DNA of 64,000 nt from an uncultured Flavobacteriaceae bacterium (lineage in GTDB: Bacteria; Bacteroidota; Bacteroidia; Flavobacteriales; Flavobacteriaceae): NCBI GenBank assembly GCA_947488435.1, contig CANKZG010000002.1:1-64000 (forward strand), written 5' to 3'. This document shows positions 32,999 through 42,426 of this stretch, in pieces. A model generated the notes under the pieces. It ran no database searches, was not told the DNA's origin, and saw only the letters and a program-made list of their open reading frames with translations. Numbering within the stretch: position 1 is the stretch's first letter; each line of letters starts with the position of its first letter. The translations under genes were made by a program, and so were the position numbers.

Positions 32999-33496
32999 CT
33001 AAAAAGAATTGAAAACTAGTTCATTAACAGCGCCATCTACCTTTCCAAACAACGCATTCAATTTTTCTTCTCGATAATTAAAAATAGATTTGAGTTGTTT
33101 TCTTACCAGTAACGGATGTGCTAGTTGTCCTAAAATCCCTAAAGGAATTTTGTAATCAATCAGATCTTCCATGAGCACACCTTGGTCAACGGTTTTAAGG
33201 AAATGTTTATGATGCCATAGGGCGTAAGGACCAAAACGCTGTTCATCTACGAAATATGACCCCTCTTTTACATGGGTGATCTCGGTAACCCATTTGGACG
33301 TGTACCCAGGGAAAGGAGAAATTTTATATTGAATAATTTGACCAGGAAACATGGGTCTATCGGCTCCTGTTAAAATATCAAAACCCATATGTGAAGGGGT
33401 TATTGTTTTTAGATTTGCAGGATTCGATAAAAACTCCCAAGCCTTTTCTTGTGTGATCGGTAATAGTTGACGGGAATGTAACTGGTAAAGCTTCAT
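32999..33496 (-). CDS. SRPBCC family protein, photolyase-associated
   Basis: A 165-aa helix-grip protein. It starts LYQLHSRQLLPITQEKAWEFLSNPANLKTITPSHMGFDILTG and contains WVTEITHVKEGSYFVDEQRFGPYALWHHKHFLK, typical of the COG4276 group found next to photolyase and cryptochrome genes. Its ligand is unknown. It is translated just before the photolyase in the same direction (5-bp gap), so the two are probably one operon. Confidence 0.88.
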   Translation of the reverse strand: MKLYQLHSRQLLPITQEKAWEFLSNPANLKTITPSHMGFDILTGADRPMFPGQIIQYKISPFPGYTSKWVTEITHVKEGSYFVDEQRFGPYALWHHKHFLKTVDQGVLMEDLIDYKIPLGILGQLAHPLLVRKQLKSIFNYREEKLNALFGKVDGAVNELVFNSF

Positions 33497-33568
33497 ACTT
33501 GAATTTTACCCAAAGATACACTCTATTTTGTTTAATAAAAAAACAATAAAATTAAACAATAATGAAAT

Positions 33569-34246
33569 TTAGTCTTCACAACAATTCGGTCCTTTAAGTA
33601 GTCTACATAAAGGAATAGCTAAAAGTGCTCCAATTATCGGGGCTAACAGATATAACCATAAATTTTCTAAATGCCCTGAAACCAAAGCCGGACCTAGAGA
33701 ACGCGCAGGATTCATAGATGCATTTGTCATAGGACCTGCAAATATGGCCTCTAGCATTACTACCCCCCCGATGGCAAGACCTGCCACAATACCTACCTCT
33801 TTAGACCCAGTAGATACATGAATAATAACCATCATAAGAAAAAAGGTCAATAAAATTTCCAAAACAAAAGCTTTGTAAGGTTCAAAGTAGGGATCAACAG
33901 CGGGTTGTGTGCCACCCAGCCATTCGCTTTCCGGAAAAAGAAATAGCAAAATCAAACTAGCACTTATGGCTGCTAAGCACTGGGCTATAACATAACCGGG
34001 AACAGTTTTCCAACGAAACTTTTTTGCGAAAGCAAATGCCAGCGTAACAGCAGGATTAAAATGCGCTCCTGAAATATCTCCGAAAGAATAAATCATTGCA
34101 ATAATAATAAACCCCCAGGTAATACCAATACCTACTCCTCCAACATTACCGCCAGTGATTTCATTAATAGTCATTGCGCCTGTTCCGCAAAAAACCATAG
34201 TAAACGTTCCAATAAACTCTGCCAAAAGTGGTCGTAAGGTTTTCAT
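33569..34246 (-). CDS. Aquaporin / MIP family channel
   Basis: A 225-aa inner-membrane channel with six hydrophobic helices and the two half-helix NPA motifs, HFNPAVTLAF and SMNPARSLGPAL. The Arg after the second NPA is the selectivity-filter residue. It is closer to AqpZ-like or archaeal-type aquaporins than to GlpF by length. It would pass water and perhaps small neutral solutes. It has a short Cys-rich C-terminus (GPNCCED). Confidence 0.93.
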   Translation of the reverse strand: MKTLRPLLAEFIGTFTMVFCGTGAMTINEITGGNVGGVGIGITWGFIIIAMIYSFGDISGAHFNPAVTLAFAFAKKFRWKTVPGYVIAQCLAAISASLILLFLFPESEWLGGTQPAVDPYFEPYKAFVLEILLTFFLMMVIIHVSTGSKEVGIVAGLAIGGVVMLEAIFAGPMTNASMNPARSLGPALVSGHLENLWLYLLAPIIGALLAIPLCRLLKGPNCCED

Positions 34247-34389
34247 GGCCGTAAAATTAAGCGTTTTTATAGCTTTTTAAGATACAAATCTTATTTAGTT
34301 GGTAACTAAACCTATTTTTTTTAAAATCAACTAGTTTTTTAGAAAAATGCAATTCAAAATTGTACTTTGGAAGGTTAAGTAATTCTTGT

Positions 34390-35535
34390 ATGCGAATTGT
34401 TGTACTGTATTTTATTTTGGGAACATCATTACTTTTTGCACAGGAGAATGTGGAGCAAATAGGTGTACTTTCTAACGTGCTGAATGAAGCTTCAGGCTTG
34501 GTTTTCCATAACGATCGTCTGATAACACACAATGATTCAGGGAACGAAACTTTGCTGTTTGAATTGGATAGTACTTCTGGAGAGATTCTAAGAACGATTA
34601 CGGTAACCAATGCGGTTAATGTTGATTGGGAGGATATGACTCGAGATGACACCTATTTTTATGTTGGTGATATCGGTAATTTTAATGGAGATCGTGAAAA
34701 TTTAAGAATCTATAGAATTCTAATTTCGGATTTTGAAAATTCAGATAATGTAACAGCCGATATCATTGATTTTGCCTATGAAGATCAGCTGGACTTTACA
34801 ACAAGTCCTAATAGTGACTGGGATGCCGAAGCCTTATTCATTTTAGATAATCACCTGATCATTCTCACAAAACAATGGCAGAGTAATGGCACAACAGCCT
34901 ATAGTATTCCTGTTACCATAGGGACGCATCTTGCCGAAAATATAGGAAGCTTTCCAATTGATGGCTTAGTAACTGGAGCTACATATAATCCTACTATGGA
35001 TGTCGTGTTCATCTGTGGTTATTCTAGTCTATTACTTCCTTTTTTGTCGCATACCACTAATGCCAATCTTCAAAATATTTTTGGAGATGAAGTAATTCGT
35101 GATGCGCTGGATATTGGATTTGCTCAAGTAGAGGCCATTACCCATACAGAAGGCGATACTTACTTTTTTTCTACAGAGAATTTCACCAGAAATACTCCGG
35201 CAATTAATTCCCCAGCTCGCCTATTTTCTTTTTCATTTACTATGGAATCAGAAGAGGAGGAACCTGAAGAACCTGCTGAAGAACCCATTGTCACTAATAC
35301 CATTCTTCGTGTATATAAACCTCCTGGTTTAGGAGTTTTAAATTATGAAATTGAAACCAATAACACGGTTTTTGGATGGGCTATTTATGATGCATTGGGA
35401 AGAACCGTACAACTTCAAATGGCACCTGTATTAGATCAAAGCACAATAGACATTTCTGGCTTGGAATCTGCTGTTTATTATCTTACTTTTTTTAGTAATA
35501 ATGACCTCATCAGTGCGGGATTTTTAGTTGATTAA
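34390..35535 (+). CDS. Secreted protein with C-terminal T9SS sorting domain
   Basis: A 381-aa protein. The frame begins at 34360, but the signal peptide starts with the ATG at 34390 (MRIVVLYFILGTSLLFAQ). The body has repeated strand motifs with Asp-rich turns (NDSGNETLLFELDSTSG..., DWEDMTRDDTYFYVGDIGN), suggesting a beta-propeller like SdiA-regulated/phytase-type domains. After a Glu/Pro-rich linker (about residues 304-318), the last 75 residues form a T9SS type A sorting domain (VFGWAIYDALGRTVQ...AVYYLTFF). It would be exported by T9SS and retained or released at the cell surface. A TACTTTGG box lies just upstream. Confidence 0.82.
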   Translation: MRIVVLYFILGTSLLFAQENVEQIGVLSNVLNEASGLVFHNDRLITHNDSGNETLLFELDSTSGEILRTITVTNAVNVDWEDMTRDDTYFYVGDIGNFNGDRENLRIYRILISDFENSDNVTADIIDFAYEDQLDFTTSPNSDWDAEALFILDNHLIILTKQWQSNGTTAYSIPVTIGTHLAENIGSFPIDGLVTGATYNPTMDVVFICGYSSLLLPFLSHTTNANLQNIFGDEVIRDALDIGFAQVEAITHTEGDTYFFSTENFTRNTPAINSPARLFSFSFTMESEEEEPEEPAEEPIVTNTILRVYKPPGLGVLNYEIETNNTVFGWAIYDALGRTVQLQMAPVLDQSTIDISGLESAVYYLTFFSNNDLISAGFLVD

Positions 35536-35623
35536 GGCAATTGAAATCCTGTTATTTAAGGATTTCTTAACAAGTAGACGACGCCTTTATCTTTAGTTTT
35601 GCAAAAACAAAACTATTTTACAG

Positions 35624-36472
35624 ATGAAAAAAATAAGCCTATTCCTTTGTGCTGTATTTGCTACGATTGGCATGCAAGCACAAATAACAACACCGCAACC
35701 TAGCCCTAGTGCTTCTTTAACGCAAACAGTAGGACTTACCGAAGTTAGTGTGGATTACTCAAGGCCTTCGATGCGAGGAAGAACAATTTTTGGAGATTTA
35801 GTACCCTATGGAGCTATTTGGAGAACTGGTGCAAATGCAAGAACTAAAATTACCTTTAGCGATAATGTATCTATAGCCGGACAGGAATTAAAGGCTGGAA
35901 CATATGCAATTTTCACGAAGCCTTCTGCAGAATCATGGGAAGTATATTTTTATACTGAGTATCAGGGAGGTGGATCCCCTAGAGAGTGGGACGATAGTAA
36001 AGTAGCAGCGAAAACTACAGTTCCTGTTATACCTATGCCGGTATCTATAGAAACATTTACCATTACTATAGATGACCTTACAAATAATTCAGCTGCTATA
36101 GGAATTTTATGGGAACGCGCTTATGTAGGCGTTAAGTTTGATGTTCCTACAGATTCAAAAGCAACTGCTAGTATAGAACGTGTAATGGCTGGTCCTGGAG
36201 CCAACGAATACTATGCTGCAGCGTCGTATTACGAAGCAGAAGGAAAAGATTTGAATAAGGCCAAAGAATGGATTGATAAAGCGGTAGCTTTAGATGAAAA
36301 AGGAGAATGGTTTTGGATCATGAGAAGACAATCCTTAATCCATGCAAAATTAGGAGATAAAAAAGCAGCTATTGAAGCGGCAAAACGATCATTATCCGCA
36401 GCTGAAAAAGCAGGGAATCAAGACTATGTTAAGTTAAACAAAGACTCTTTAAAAGAGTGGGGCGTGCTATAA
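35624..36472 (+). CDS. DUF2911 domain-containing exported protein
   Basis: A 282-aa protein with signal peptide (MKKISLFLCAVFATIGMQAQ). DUF2911 lies at about residues 30-170, with the hallmarks VSVDYSRPSMRGRTIFGDLVPYGAIWRTGANARTKI and GTYAIFTKPSAESWEVYFYT. A TPR-like C-terminus follows (YYAAASYYEAEGKDLNKAKEWIDKAVAL, AAIEAAKRSLSAAEKAGN). The function is unknown; these proteins are abundant in Bacteroidota and probably periplasmic. A TAGTTTTG-like promoter box precedes the gene. Confidence 0.9.
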   Translation: MKKISLFLCAVFATIGMQAQITTPQPSPSASLTQTVGLTEVSVDYSRPSMRGRTIFGDLVPYGAIWRTGANARTKITFSDNVSIAGQELKAGTYAIFTKPSAESWEVYFYTEYQGGGSPREWDDSKVAAKTTVPVIPMPVSIETFTITIDDLTNNSAAIGILWERAYVGVKFDVPTDSKATASIERVMAGPGANEYYAAASYYEAEGKDLNKAKEWIDKAVALDEKGEWFWIMRRQSLIHAKLGDKKAAIEAAKRSLSAAEKAGNQDYVKLNKDSLKEWGVL

Positions 36473-36491
36473 ACATAAAAAGTATTGAAAT

Positions 36492-36526
36492 AAAAAAAGC
36501 CTTAGCATTTGCTAGGGCTTTTTTTA
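36492..36526. terminator. Bidirectional terminator
   Basis: AAAAAAGCCTTAGC and GCTAGGGCTTTTTTT form a stem with one G-T pair, placed between the converging DUF2911 and symporter genes, with A and T runs on both sides. Confidence 0.8.
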
Positions 36527-36528
36527 TT

Positions 36529-38268
36529 TTATGTCTTAATTGGAGGATTTCGCAATAAACGATCAAAACCTTCCCCTAAACAAGCGATAATAATCACTAG
36601 CGCACAACCAATAAAGTTGAGCCATAAATACCCTAATTTTTCCTGTCCTGAGGGATAAATATGAATAAGATTATAGTAGATAATGCAGACAATGATTTGC
36701 GTTAGAATAGCGCCAAAGAAAACCGAATTTCCTTTAATAAATTTAAAAAAGAAAGCTAACAGAAAAATACCAAGAACATTACCATAAAAGATGGACCCAA
36801 TAATATTTACCAATTGTATTAGATTGTCAAACAGATTGGCCACACTGGCAATTGCAATGGCAATAATCCCCCACATTAGCGTAAATCCTTTAGTGGCAAG
36901 CACATAATGTTTTTGGGTGAAATTTCCTTTTTTATTTCTTTTATAGAGATCCAAAGCGGTAATTGTACCCAGAGCGTTTAATTCAGATGCCGTAGATGAC
37001 ATTGCAGCTGAGAGAATTACAGCCAACAATAAACCAATTAAGCCTTTGGGCAAATGGTTTAAAATAAAATGAATAAAGACATAATCTTTATCGTTAGTCT
37101 CTGCATCTGGATTGGCTTTTTTGATAAGAACTTTTGCCGCTTCCCTATTGTTTTTCTCTCGGGCGTTAATAGCCATAATATTTTGTTTCGCTTCTATAAT
37201 GGCGTCATACTCTTTAAGTTCTAAAGCGGTTGAAAATTTATTTTGTGCAACTTTTTTTTCAATTTCTAAAGCCTGATGCCCTTCGGAGAGTAACGAATAA
37301 TCTTCCGCATATTCAGAACTCATTACCGAATTGGTGGCGGCAGGATTAAAATTTAATGGAGAAGAATTATACTGATAGAAAAGAAAAACCATGATCCCCA
37401 CCAAGAGGATAAAAAATTGCATTGGAATTTTAAGTATACCGTTAAAAATCAAGCCCATCTGACTCTCTCGAACAGATTTTCCCGATAAATACCGTTGCAC
37501 CTGACTCTGATCAGTTCCAAAATAGGCAAGAGCCAAAAAGAAACCCCCAGTGATACCACTCCAAAATGTATACCTACTGCCCGCATTGAAATCAAAATTT
37601 AAAATATTTAATTTCTCGCTTGCTCCTGCCATTTTAAGGGCCTTGCTAAAAGTAATATCATTTGGCAGATACCCTACAATGTAGAAAAAGGCAACAAACA
37701 TTCCCGTGATAATAATAAACATCTGTTGCTTTTGTGTAGTATTCACCGCCTTTGTGCCACCGGTAACGGTATAAATAATAACCAAAATACCAAGAATAAC
37801 TGTAAGTGTTCTGAGGTTCCAACCCAATACAGCAGATAAGATTATTGCCGGAGCAAAAATGGTAATACCTGCGGCTAACCCCCGTTGGATAAGAAAAAGT
37901 ATTGCAGCTAATGTTCTCGTTTTTAAATCGAAGCGTTGTTCCAAAAACTCGTATGCCGTAAATACTTTCAGTCGATGGTAAAGCGGAACAAAAACAATAC
38001 AAATTACGATCATTGCCAAAGGAAGGCCAAAATAGAATTGTACGAAGCCCATACCATCATGAAACGCCTGTCCAGGGGTGGATAAAAAAGTAATAGCACT
38101 AGCTTGTGTAGCCATTACGGATAGACCAATAGTCCACCATTTAGCTTCCTTACCCCCCAAAACATAATCACTAACGTTTTTGCTTTCCTTTGTTTTCCAA
38201 ACGCCATATCCTACGATAAAGAGTAATGTACCCAACAACACTACCCAATCTAAACTGCCCATTCCCAT
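36529..38268 (-). CDS. Sodium:solute symporter (SSS family)
   Basis: A 579-aa inner-membrane transporter with about 13-14 hydrophobic helices. Family signs are WWTIGLSVMATQASAITFLSTPGQAFHDGMGFVQFYFGLP, TGGTKAVNTTQKQQ, YFGTDQSQVQRYLSGKS and LSAAMSSTASELNALGTITALDLYK. A charged insertion of about 90 residues (320-400) lies between helices and is typical of flavobacterial members. The solute is probably a sugar, sialic acid-like compound or other product of the upstream deacetylase. The third gene of the operon with PIG-L and the 34-residue peptide, starting 1 bp after the peptide stop. Confidence 0.92.
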   Translation of the reverse strand: MGMGSLDWVVLLGTLLFIVGYGVWKTKESKNVSDYVLGGKEAKWWTIGLSVMATQASAITFLSTPGQAFHDGMGFVQFYFGLPLAMIVICIVFVPLYHRLKVFTAYEFLEQRFDLKTRTLAAILFLIQRGLAAGITIFAPAIILSAVLGWNLRTLTVILGILVIIYTVTGGTKAVNTTQKQQMFIIITGMFVAFFYIVGYLPNDITFSKALKMAGASEKLNILNFDFNAGSRYTFWSGITGGFFLALAYFGTDQSQVQRYLSGKSVRESQMGLIFNGILKIPMQFFILLVGIMVFLFYQYNSSPLNFNPAATNSVMSSEYAEDYSLLSEGHQALEIEKKVAQNKFSTALELKEYDAIIEAKQNIMAINAREKNNREAAKVLIKKANPDAETNDKDYVFIHFILNHLPKGLIGLLLAVILSAAMSSTASELNALGTITALDLYKRNKKGNFTQKHYVLATKGFTLMWGIIAIAIASVANLFDNLIQLVNIIGSIFYGNVLGIFLLAFFFKFIKGNSVFFGAILTQIIVCIIYYNLIHIYPSGQEKLGYLWLNFIGCALVIIIACLGEGFDRLLRNPPIKT

Positions 38269-38269
38269 A

Positions 38270-38374
38270 CTATTCGTTTATGATCATCAAGAGGTAAAAC
38301 AATATAATATAAAAGATATTAAGTAGAATTAACAGGGTGTATTCTTTCTTCCAAACAAATTGGTCTTGTTGCAT
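38270..38374 (-). CDS. 34-residue membrane peptide between PIG-L and symporter
   Basis: A short open frame, ATG at 38374 to TAG at 38270, starting one base after the PIG-L stop and ending one base before the symporter start. The product has a polar N-terminus (MQQDQFVWKKEY), then a single very hydrophobic helix (TLLILLNIFYIILFYLLMII). The tight packing on both sides and the clean membrane-helix pattern argue for a real translated gene. Several SSS transporters have small membrane partners, so an accessory subunit is a reasonable inference. Confidence 0.6.
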   Translation of the reverse strand: MQQDQFVWKKEYTLLILLNIFYIILFYLLMIINE

Positions 38375-38375
38375 T

Positions 38376-40910
38376 TTATCCTTTTATTGGTTTTTCTTGC
38401 TCGATTTTTTCACGGCCAATAGATAACATATTGGCAAATAGTTTAAATGCACCGGGTACACCTGCCGGAAGTTCTCTAAAGAAGCTAAGACCAGTGTATA
38501 TATAATTTCCTTTGCCATAAGGAGCTACAATTAAACTTCCTGTTTTTGGTGATTCTCCTTCGTCATTCATGGAAAGTATTGGCGTGAATTCCGGAGCCCA
38601 TTCTTTTGGAAAATAAAGACCTCTTTCTTGAACCCAACCATCAAAATCTGCTGTTGTGATTTGATTTGGAAAATTAACAAGTGCATGATCTTTTGCTAGA
38701 ATATTCACCTCAGAATTTTCATTGGTTACCCGATCTCTTGAAAGTGTTAAGGGGTAGGGGGCTAGATTTTCTATATTCAAGCCACGACGTCCTGTGGTAT
38801 TATACTGTATAATCAGATTACCTCCTTCTTCAACATAATCCAATAAAAAGCGCTGTTTAAAACGAAGGTCTTTAACCACATTATAAGCTCTAATACCCAG
38901 CACAACAGCATCGTATTTAGAAAGGCTCCCAGCATCGATGGTAGCGGGATCTATTTTATGCACGGTATATCCAATTTGCTCCAAACTTTCTGGTATTTTA
39001 TCTCCAGCTCCGGCAATATAACCTATATGTTCTCCAGCGCGTTGCACGTTAAGTCGAACTACCTTTGCCTCTGATGGCAATAAAATAGATTGTTTGGGAA
39101 CGTGATCATAAGAAATTTCAACCAATTCGTTGGTGTATTTTTCATTGTCAACCGTTACGATAGGAACTATTTTACCCTGACTTTCATTTTTGGGAGGAGA
39201 TACTTTAAATAAGACTGTTTTTTCATCTCCTTTCTGGGCAATAGAAAATTCGATGCTTTTAGGGGTTACCTGCCAGTTATCAGGAACCTTTAGTTGTACC
39301 GAACCTGTAATATCAGGAGCACCGGCTTTTATTTTAACGGGAATATCTTTGGTTTTGGTATCGGAAAATATCAGGACTTTATCTGCCATGAACGAAGTGA
39401 CCTTTGGCAATACTTCAAATGGTTGATACAATTCCCCTTTATCTGGTTTAGAAAAACGAAATACTACCGCTTTGGTAAAGGTGATCGGTTGCTCATTAAT
39501 CAAAACATTAAATTTCACATGATATGTTCGCGGGGTTTCTGGTTTTCCAATGAGGTTTTGATCTTTTACATGATACAATCCCAAACTTCCTGGCTTCATA
39601 AGCCAATAGGGACTAGTAAAATCTTCATTAAGTGCAGTTTTTAAAGCGATTGAAAAATTTTCTCTTTTATTTGAGGTAAGCTCTAATGCCGTATTCTGGA
39701 TTGCGCCAGTAGGCAATAATTCTAATGAATTTAGCGTAACTGGGGCGGTACTTCGATTTAATACTTCAATATTTACCTTTGTTTCCCCACCAGGATAAAT
39801 ATTAGCCTCCTGAGCAGAAGCTTCTAGGTAAAGACCAGAAGCCGCCAAAATAATTGTTTTTAACTCTTCTGCTTTTATTGTTTTCCAATGTTCATCAGAA
39901 AGTTCATTAATTAATCCATATGCTTTTATCAACTCCGGAAGATGGGATGCAGGGTTTACAAAATCAAAATTCTCTTCAACGGCATATAAAATGTTTCCGA
40001 TAGCCGCTCCACCCTCAATTCGTGACCAGGTAGTATTGATACCGTCAAAAAGGTCATTTTTATTTTTGGGAAGATCCCCTTTGATTAGTTCAACGTATTC
40101 CTCCTGACTACCACGAGTCGTAATACGCCCGAAGCCCTGGCAAAGATGTTTACTGCTAGCCAAACTTGCAATCTCATTATTTGATAATCCTTTTAATGGA
40201 TAATAGACCCCTACATCAACATTTGATAGGCGAGTTTTATCTGCTTTTTCAAAATTTTCACGACTGCCATAGAAAAACCAACTTGTATTAAAAAATAAGC
40301 GTCTAGGTTGCCATACGCTAGTTTTGTCAAGTTGCTCTGGAAATTTAGTAGTATCATTTACCAAATCAAATGCCTCAACACCTAGCATAGCGGAACTGGT
40401 ATGATGTCCATGCGTAGTTCCTGGAGTACGATGATCAAAACGGTTGATAATGATGTCCGGCTTAAAGTTTCGTATGGTCCAAACCACGTCACTAAGTACG
40501 GCTTCCTTATCCCAAATTGTTAAGGTCTCATTGGGGTGCTTAGAAAAACCAAAATCGTTAGCTCTTGTAAAAAACTGAGATCCTCCATCTACGCTTCTTG
40601 CGGCTAGTAATTCTTGGGTGCGCAATACTCCCAATAGCTCTCGCAACTCAGGACCAATTAAATTTTGCCCTCCATCTCCACGAGTAAGCGATAAATAGGC
40701 TGTCTTTGCTTTAACTTCATTAGATAAGTAAGAAATCAATCTTGTATTTTCATCGTCTGGATGAGCAGCAAGGTATAATGCCTTCCCTAAAAAATTCAAT
40801 TTTTGAAGAGAATGATAGATATCATTAGAAGAGGGTTTTTGAGGAGCTTGGGCGGGCGTTTTTTGAATAAGAAACAGTATGCTAAAAAGCAATACTAGTA
40901 TATTACGCAT
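38376..40910 (-). CDS. Exported PIG-L family deacetylase, multidomain
   Basis: An 844-aa protein with signal peptide (ILVLLFSILFLIQKTPAQ). The LmbE/PIG-L domain is at about residues 35-300, with the zinc motif AAHPDDENTRLISYL and the conserved TRGDGGQN and HRTPGTTHGHH segments. It continues with beta-sandwich domains (NEW3-like) and a C-terminal Rossmann-like part (ESLEQIGYTVHKIDPATIDAGSLSKYDAVVLGIRAYN, GNLIIQYNTTGRR). It probably removes acetyl groups from N-acetyl sugars in the periplasm, feeding the symporter encoded next in the operon. The gene-free stretch 40911-41256 upstream shows no clear structure. Confidence 0.9.
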   Translation of the reverse strand: MRNILVLLFSILFLIQKTPAQAPQKPSSNDIYHSLQKLNFLGKALYLAAHPDDENTRLISYLSNEVKAKTAYLSLTRGDGGQNLIGPELRELLGVLRTQELLAARSVDGGSQFFTRANDFGFSKHPNETLTIWDKEAVLSDVVWTIRNFKPDIIINRFDHRTPGTTHGHHTSSAMLGVEAFDLVNDTTKFPEQLDKTSVWQPRRLFFNTSWFFYGSRENFEKADKTRLSNVDVGVYYPLKGLSNNEIASLASSKHLCQGFGRITTRGSQEEYVELIKGDLPKNKNDLFDGINTTWSRIEGGAAIGNILYAVEENFDFVNPASHLPELIKAYGLINELSDEHWKTIKAEELKTIILAASGLYLEASAQEANIYPGGETKVNIEVLNRSTAPVTLNSLELLPTGAIQNTALELTSNKRENFSIALKTALNEDFTSPYWLMKPGSLGLYHVKDQNLIGKPETPRTYHVKFNVLINEQPITFTKAVVFRFSKPDKGELYQPFEVLPKVTSFMADKVLIFSDTKTKDIPVKIKAGAPDITGSVQLKVPDNWQVTPKSIEFSIAQKGDEKTVLFKVSPPKNESQGKIVPIVTVDNEKYTNELVEISYDHVPKQSILLPSEAKVVRLNVQRAGEHIGYIAGAGDKIPESLEQIGYTVHKIDPATIDAGSLSKYDAVVLGIRAYNVVKDLRFKQRFLLDYVEEGGNLIIQYNTTGRRGLNIENLAPYPLTLSRDRVTNENSEVNILAKDHALVNFPNQITTADFDGWVQERGLYFPKEWAPEFTPILSMNDEGESPKTGSLIVAPYGKGNYIYTGLSFFRELPAGVPGAFKLFANMLSIGREKIEQEKPIKG

Positions 40911-41256
40911 AGTTCGGAAATTTTGTTAAAACCAAAGATAGAAAGATTAGCCACCAAGCATACCTCTTTTAGAACTTCTTTAACATCAGTATAGGAAAAC
41001 AATACCTACTTCATTTTAAACAATTGAAGAAAAGAGTGCTACCATTTTATCTAAACCGCATTATTTAAATGATTGTAAAAATTACTTTTTTAGATGATAA
41101 ATGTCCACATGGTTGGTGATAATTGAAGTTAAAGTTGCCTGATATCCAGATTAGCTCAAATAATTGCGTATTTTTAGTTCATAGATAAATAGAAACGTCA
41201 TATCTGCATATAGCGGATAGAAAAGGGTCTAGAACATCTATGAAAATAGAATTGCT

Positions 41257-42426
41257 GTGAAATTAAACTCCCTACTAAGACTTTTACTGGGCGGTATCGT
41301 ATTGTTTTTAGTAACCAACTGCGTAGAGCCTACAGATCCTGAATTTGACTTAAGAGAAGGCCTCGTTTTTGTAGATGCTTTTCTTTCTACAACTCCCGAG
41401 AGTTCTTTTGTAACGATCACAGAATCGGCTTTTAGTTTTGATCGGCTGATTCGAGATTTTGTTTCCGGAGCTACTGTACAATACCGAAATACAGATACCA
41501 ATCAGCTTATAGAACTTACCGAACAGGAAGGAACCTATTTACCACCGGCAAACTTTGTTGGATCTGTTGGTGAATCTTGGGAATTGCGTATCACTTTGGC
41601 AGATGGAAGAACATATCAATCTTTGCCAGAACGGATACGAGAACCGGTGGAAATTTTAGATATTCGATCAAATTTTAATCCTGATTTAATGTTTCGGCCT
41701 ACGGCAGATCGTTTTGTGCCAGGACATTCCATAGCTATTGACTTTAATGATCCACCAGATGAAGAAAATTTTTATTTCTGGTCGTTTCGTTCCTATGAGC
41801 AATTGGTTATTTGCGAAACTTGTGAAGATGGAATCTTTAGAAATGGTGCATGCGAGCCTAATGCCCCGGGTACCAATAGAAGAGAGTTTTATGATTATGT
41901 TTGTGAGTCGGACTGCTGGTTTTTACGTACGAATGAAAATATTAAAATTTTCAGTGATGAATTTACAAACGGAACTACGATTAATAATTTACCCGTCGCC
42001 GACGTTGTTCTGTTTTCGGGAGAGAATATTGTTGTGCAAATACAACAGTTTTCTCTTACGGCTTCAGCTTATGAGTTTTATCGCGTGTTACAAGATCTTG
42101 TAGATAATAACGCAAGTATAAATGCGCCCCCACCTGCAGCCTTAGTGGGAAACATGTTTAATCCAAATGACGATACCGAATTTGTACTGGGCAGGTTTAC
42201 CGCAGCACCATCTACCACAAGAAATATCTTTATAGACCGAAGAAATATCCAGGAACAACCCTTGGATTCAGAACGTTTCTTTTTCGAGGCATGTAATGAA
42301 GTGTGTCCAATCATAAATTGTCCACCAATTAATGAGCCGGGTTGCGTAGAAGTATTGATGGCACCATGCGAAGAAACAAGATTTAAAACAGGTATTACTC
42401 CAGAAGGATGGATAGATCTAGAATAG
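41257..42426 (+). CDS. DUF4249 lipoprotein
   Basis: A 389-aa lipoprotein with lipobox LFLVTNC (Cys at about residue 22). DUF4249 runs through the whole protein: TDPEFDLREGLVFVDAFLSTTPESSFVTI at the start, SWELRITLADGRTYQSLPERI in the middle, and several Cys pairs (CETCEDG, CESDCWF, CNEVCPIINCPP). The start codon is GTG at 41257. DUF4249 lipoproteins are paired with TonB-dependent receptors in Bacteroidota, much like SusD with SusC, and the receptor gene overlaps this one by 19 bp. Ligand unknown. Confidence 0.92.
   Translation: MKLNSLLRLLLGGIVLFLVTNCVEPTDPEFDLREGLVFVDAFLSTTPESSFVTITESAFSFDRLIRDFVSGATVQYRNTDTNQLIELTEQEGTYLPPANFVGSVGESWELRITLADGRTYQSLPERIREPVEILDIRSNFNPDLMFRPTADRFVPGHSIAIDFNDPPDEENFYFWSFRSYEQLVICETCEDGIFRNGACEPNAPGTNRREFYDYVCESDCWFLRTNENIKIFSDEFTNGTTINNLPVADVVLFSGENIVVQIQQFSLTASAYEFYRVLQDLVDNNASINAPPPAALVGNMFNPNDDTEFVLGRFTAAPSTTRNIFIDRRNIQEQPLDSERFFFEACNEVCPIINCPPINEPGCVEVLMAPCEETRFKTGITPEGWIDLE

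Noticed and set aside
34257-34652. Minus-strand frame of 131 codons at the aquaporin/T9SS-protein junction
   Set aside because: Overlaps the signal peptide and start of the clear plus-strand gene; Ser/Lys-rich composition without features.
37658-38002. Minus-strand Tyr/Cys-rich frame inside the symporter gene
   Set aside because: Shadow in another frame of a membrane-protein gene.
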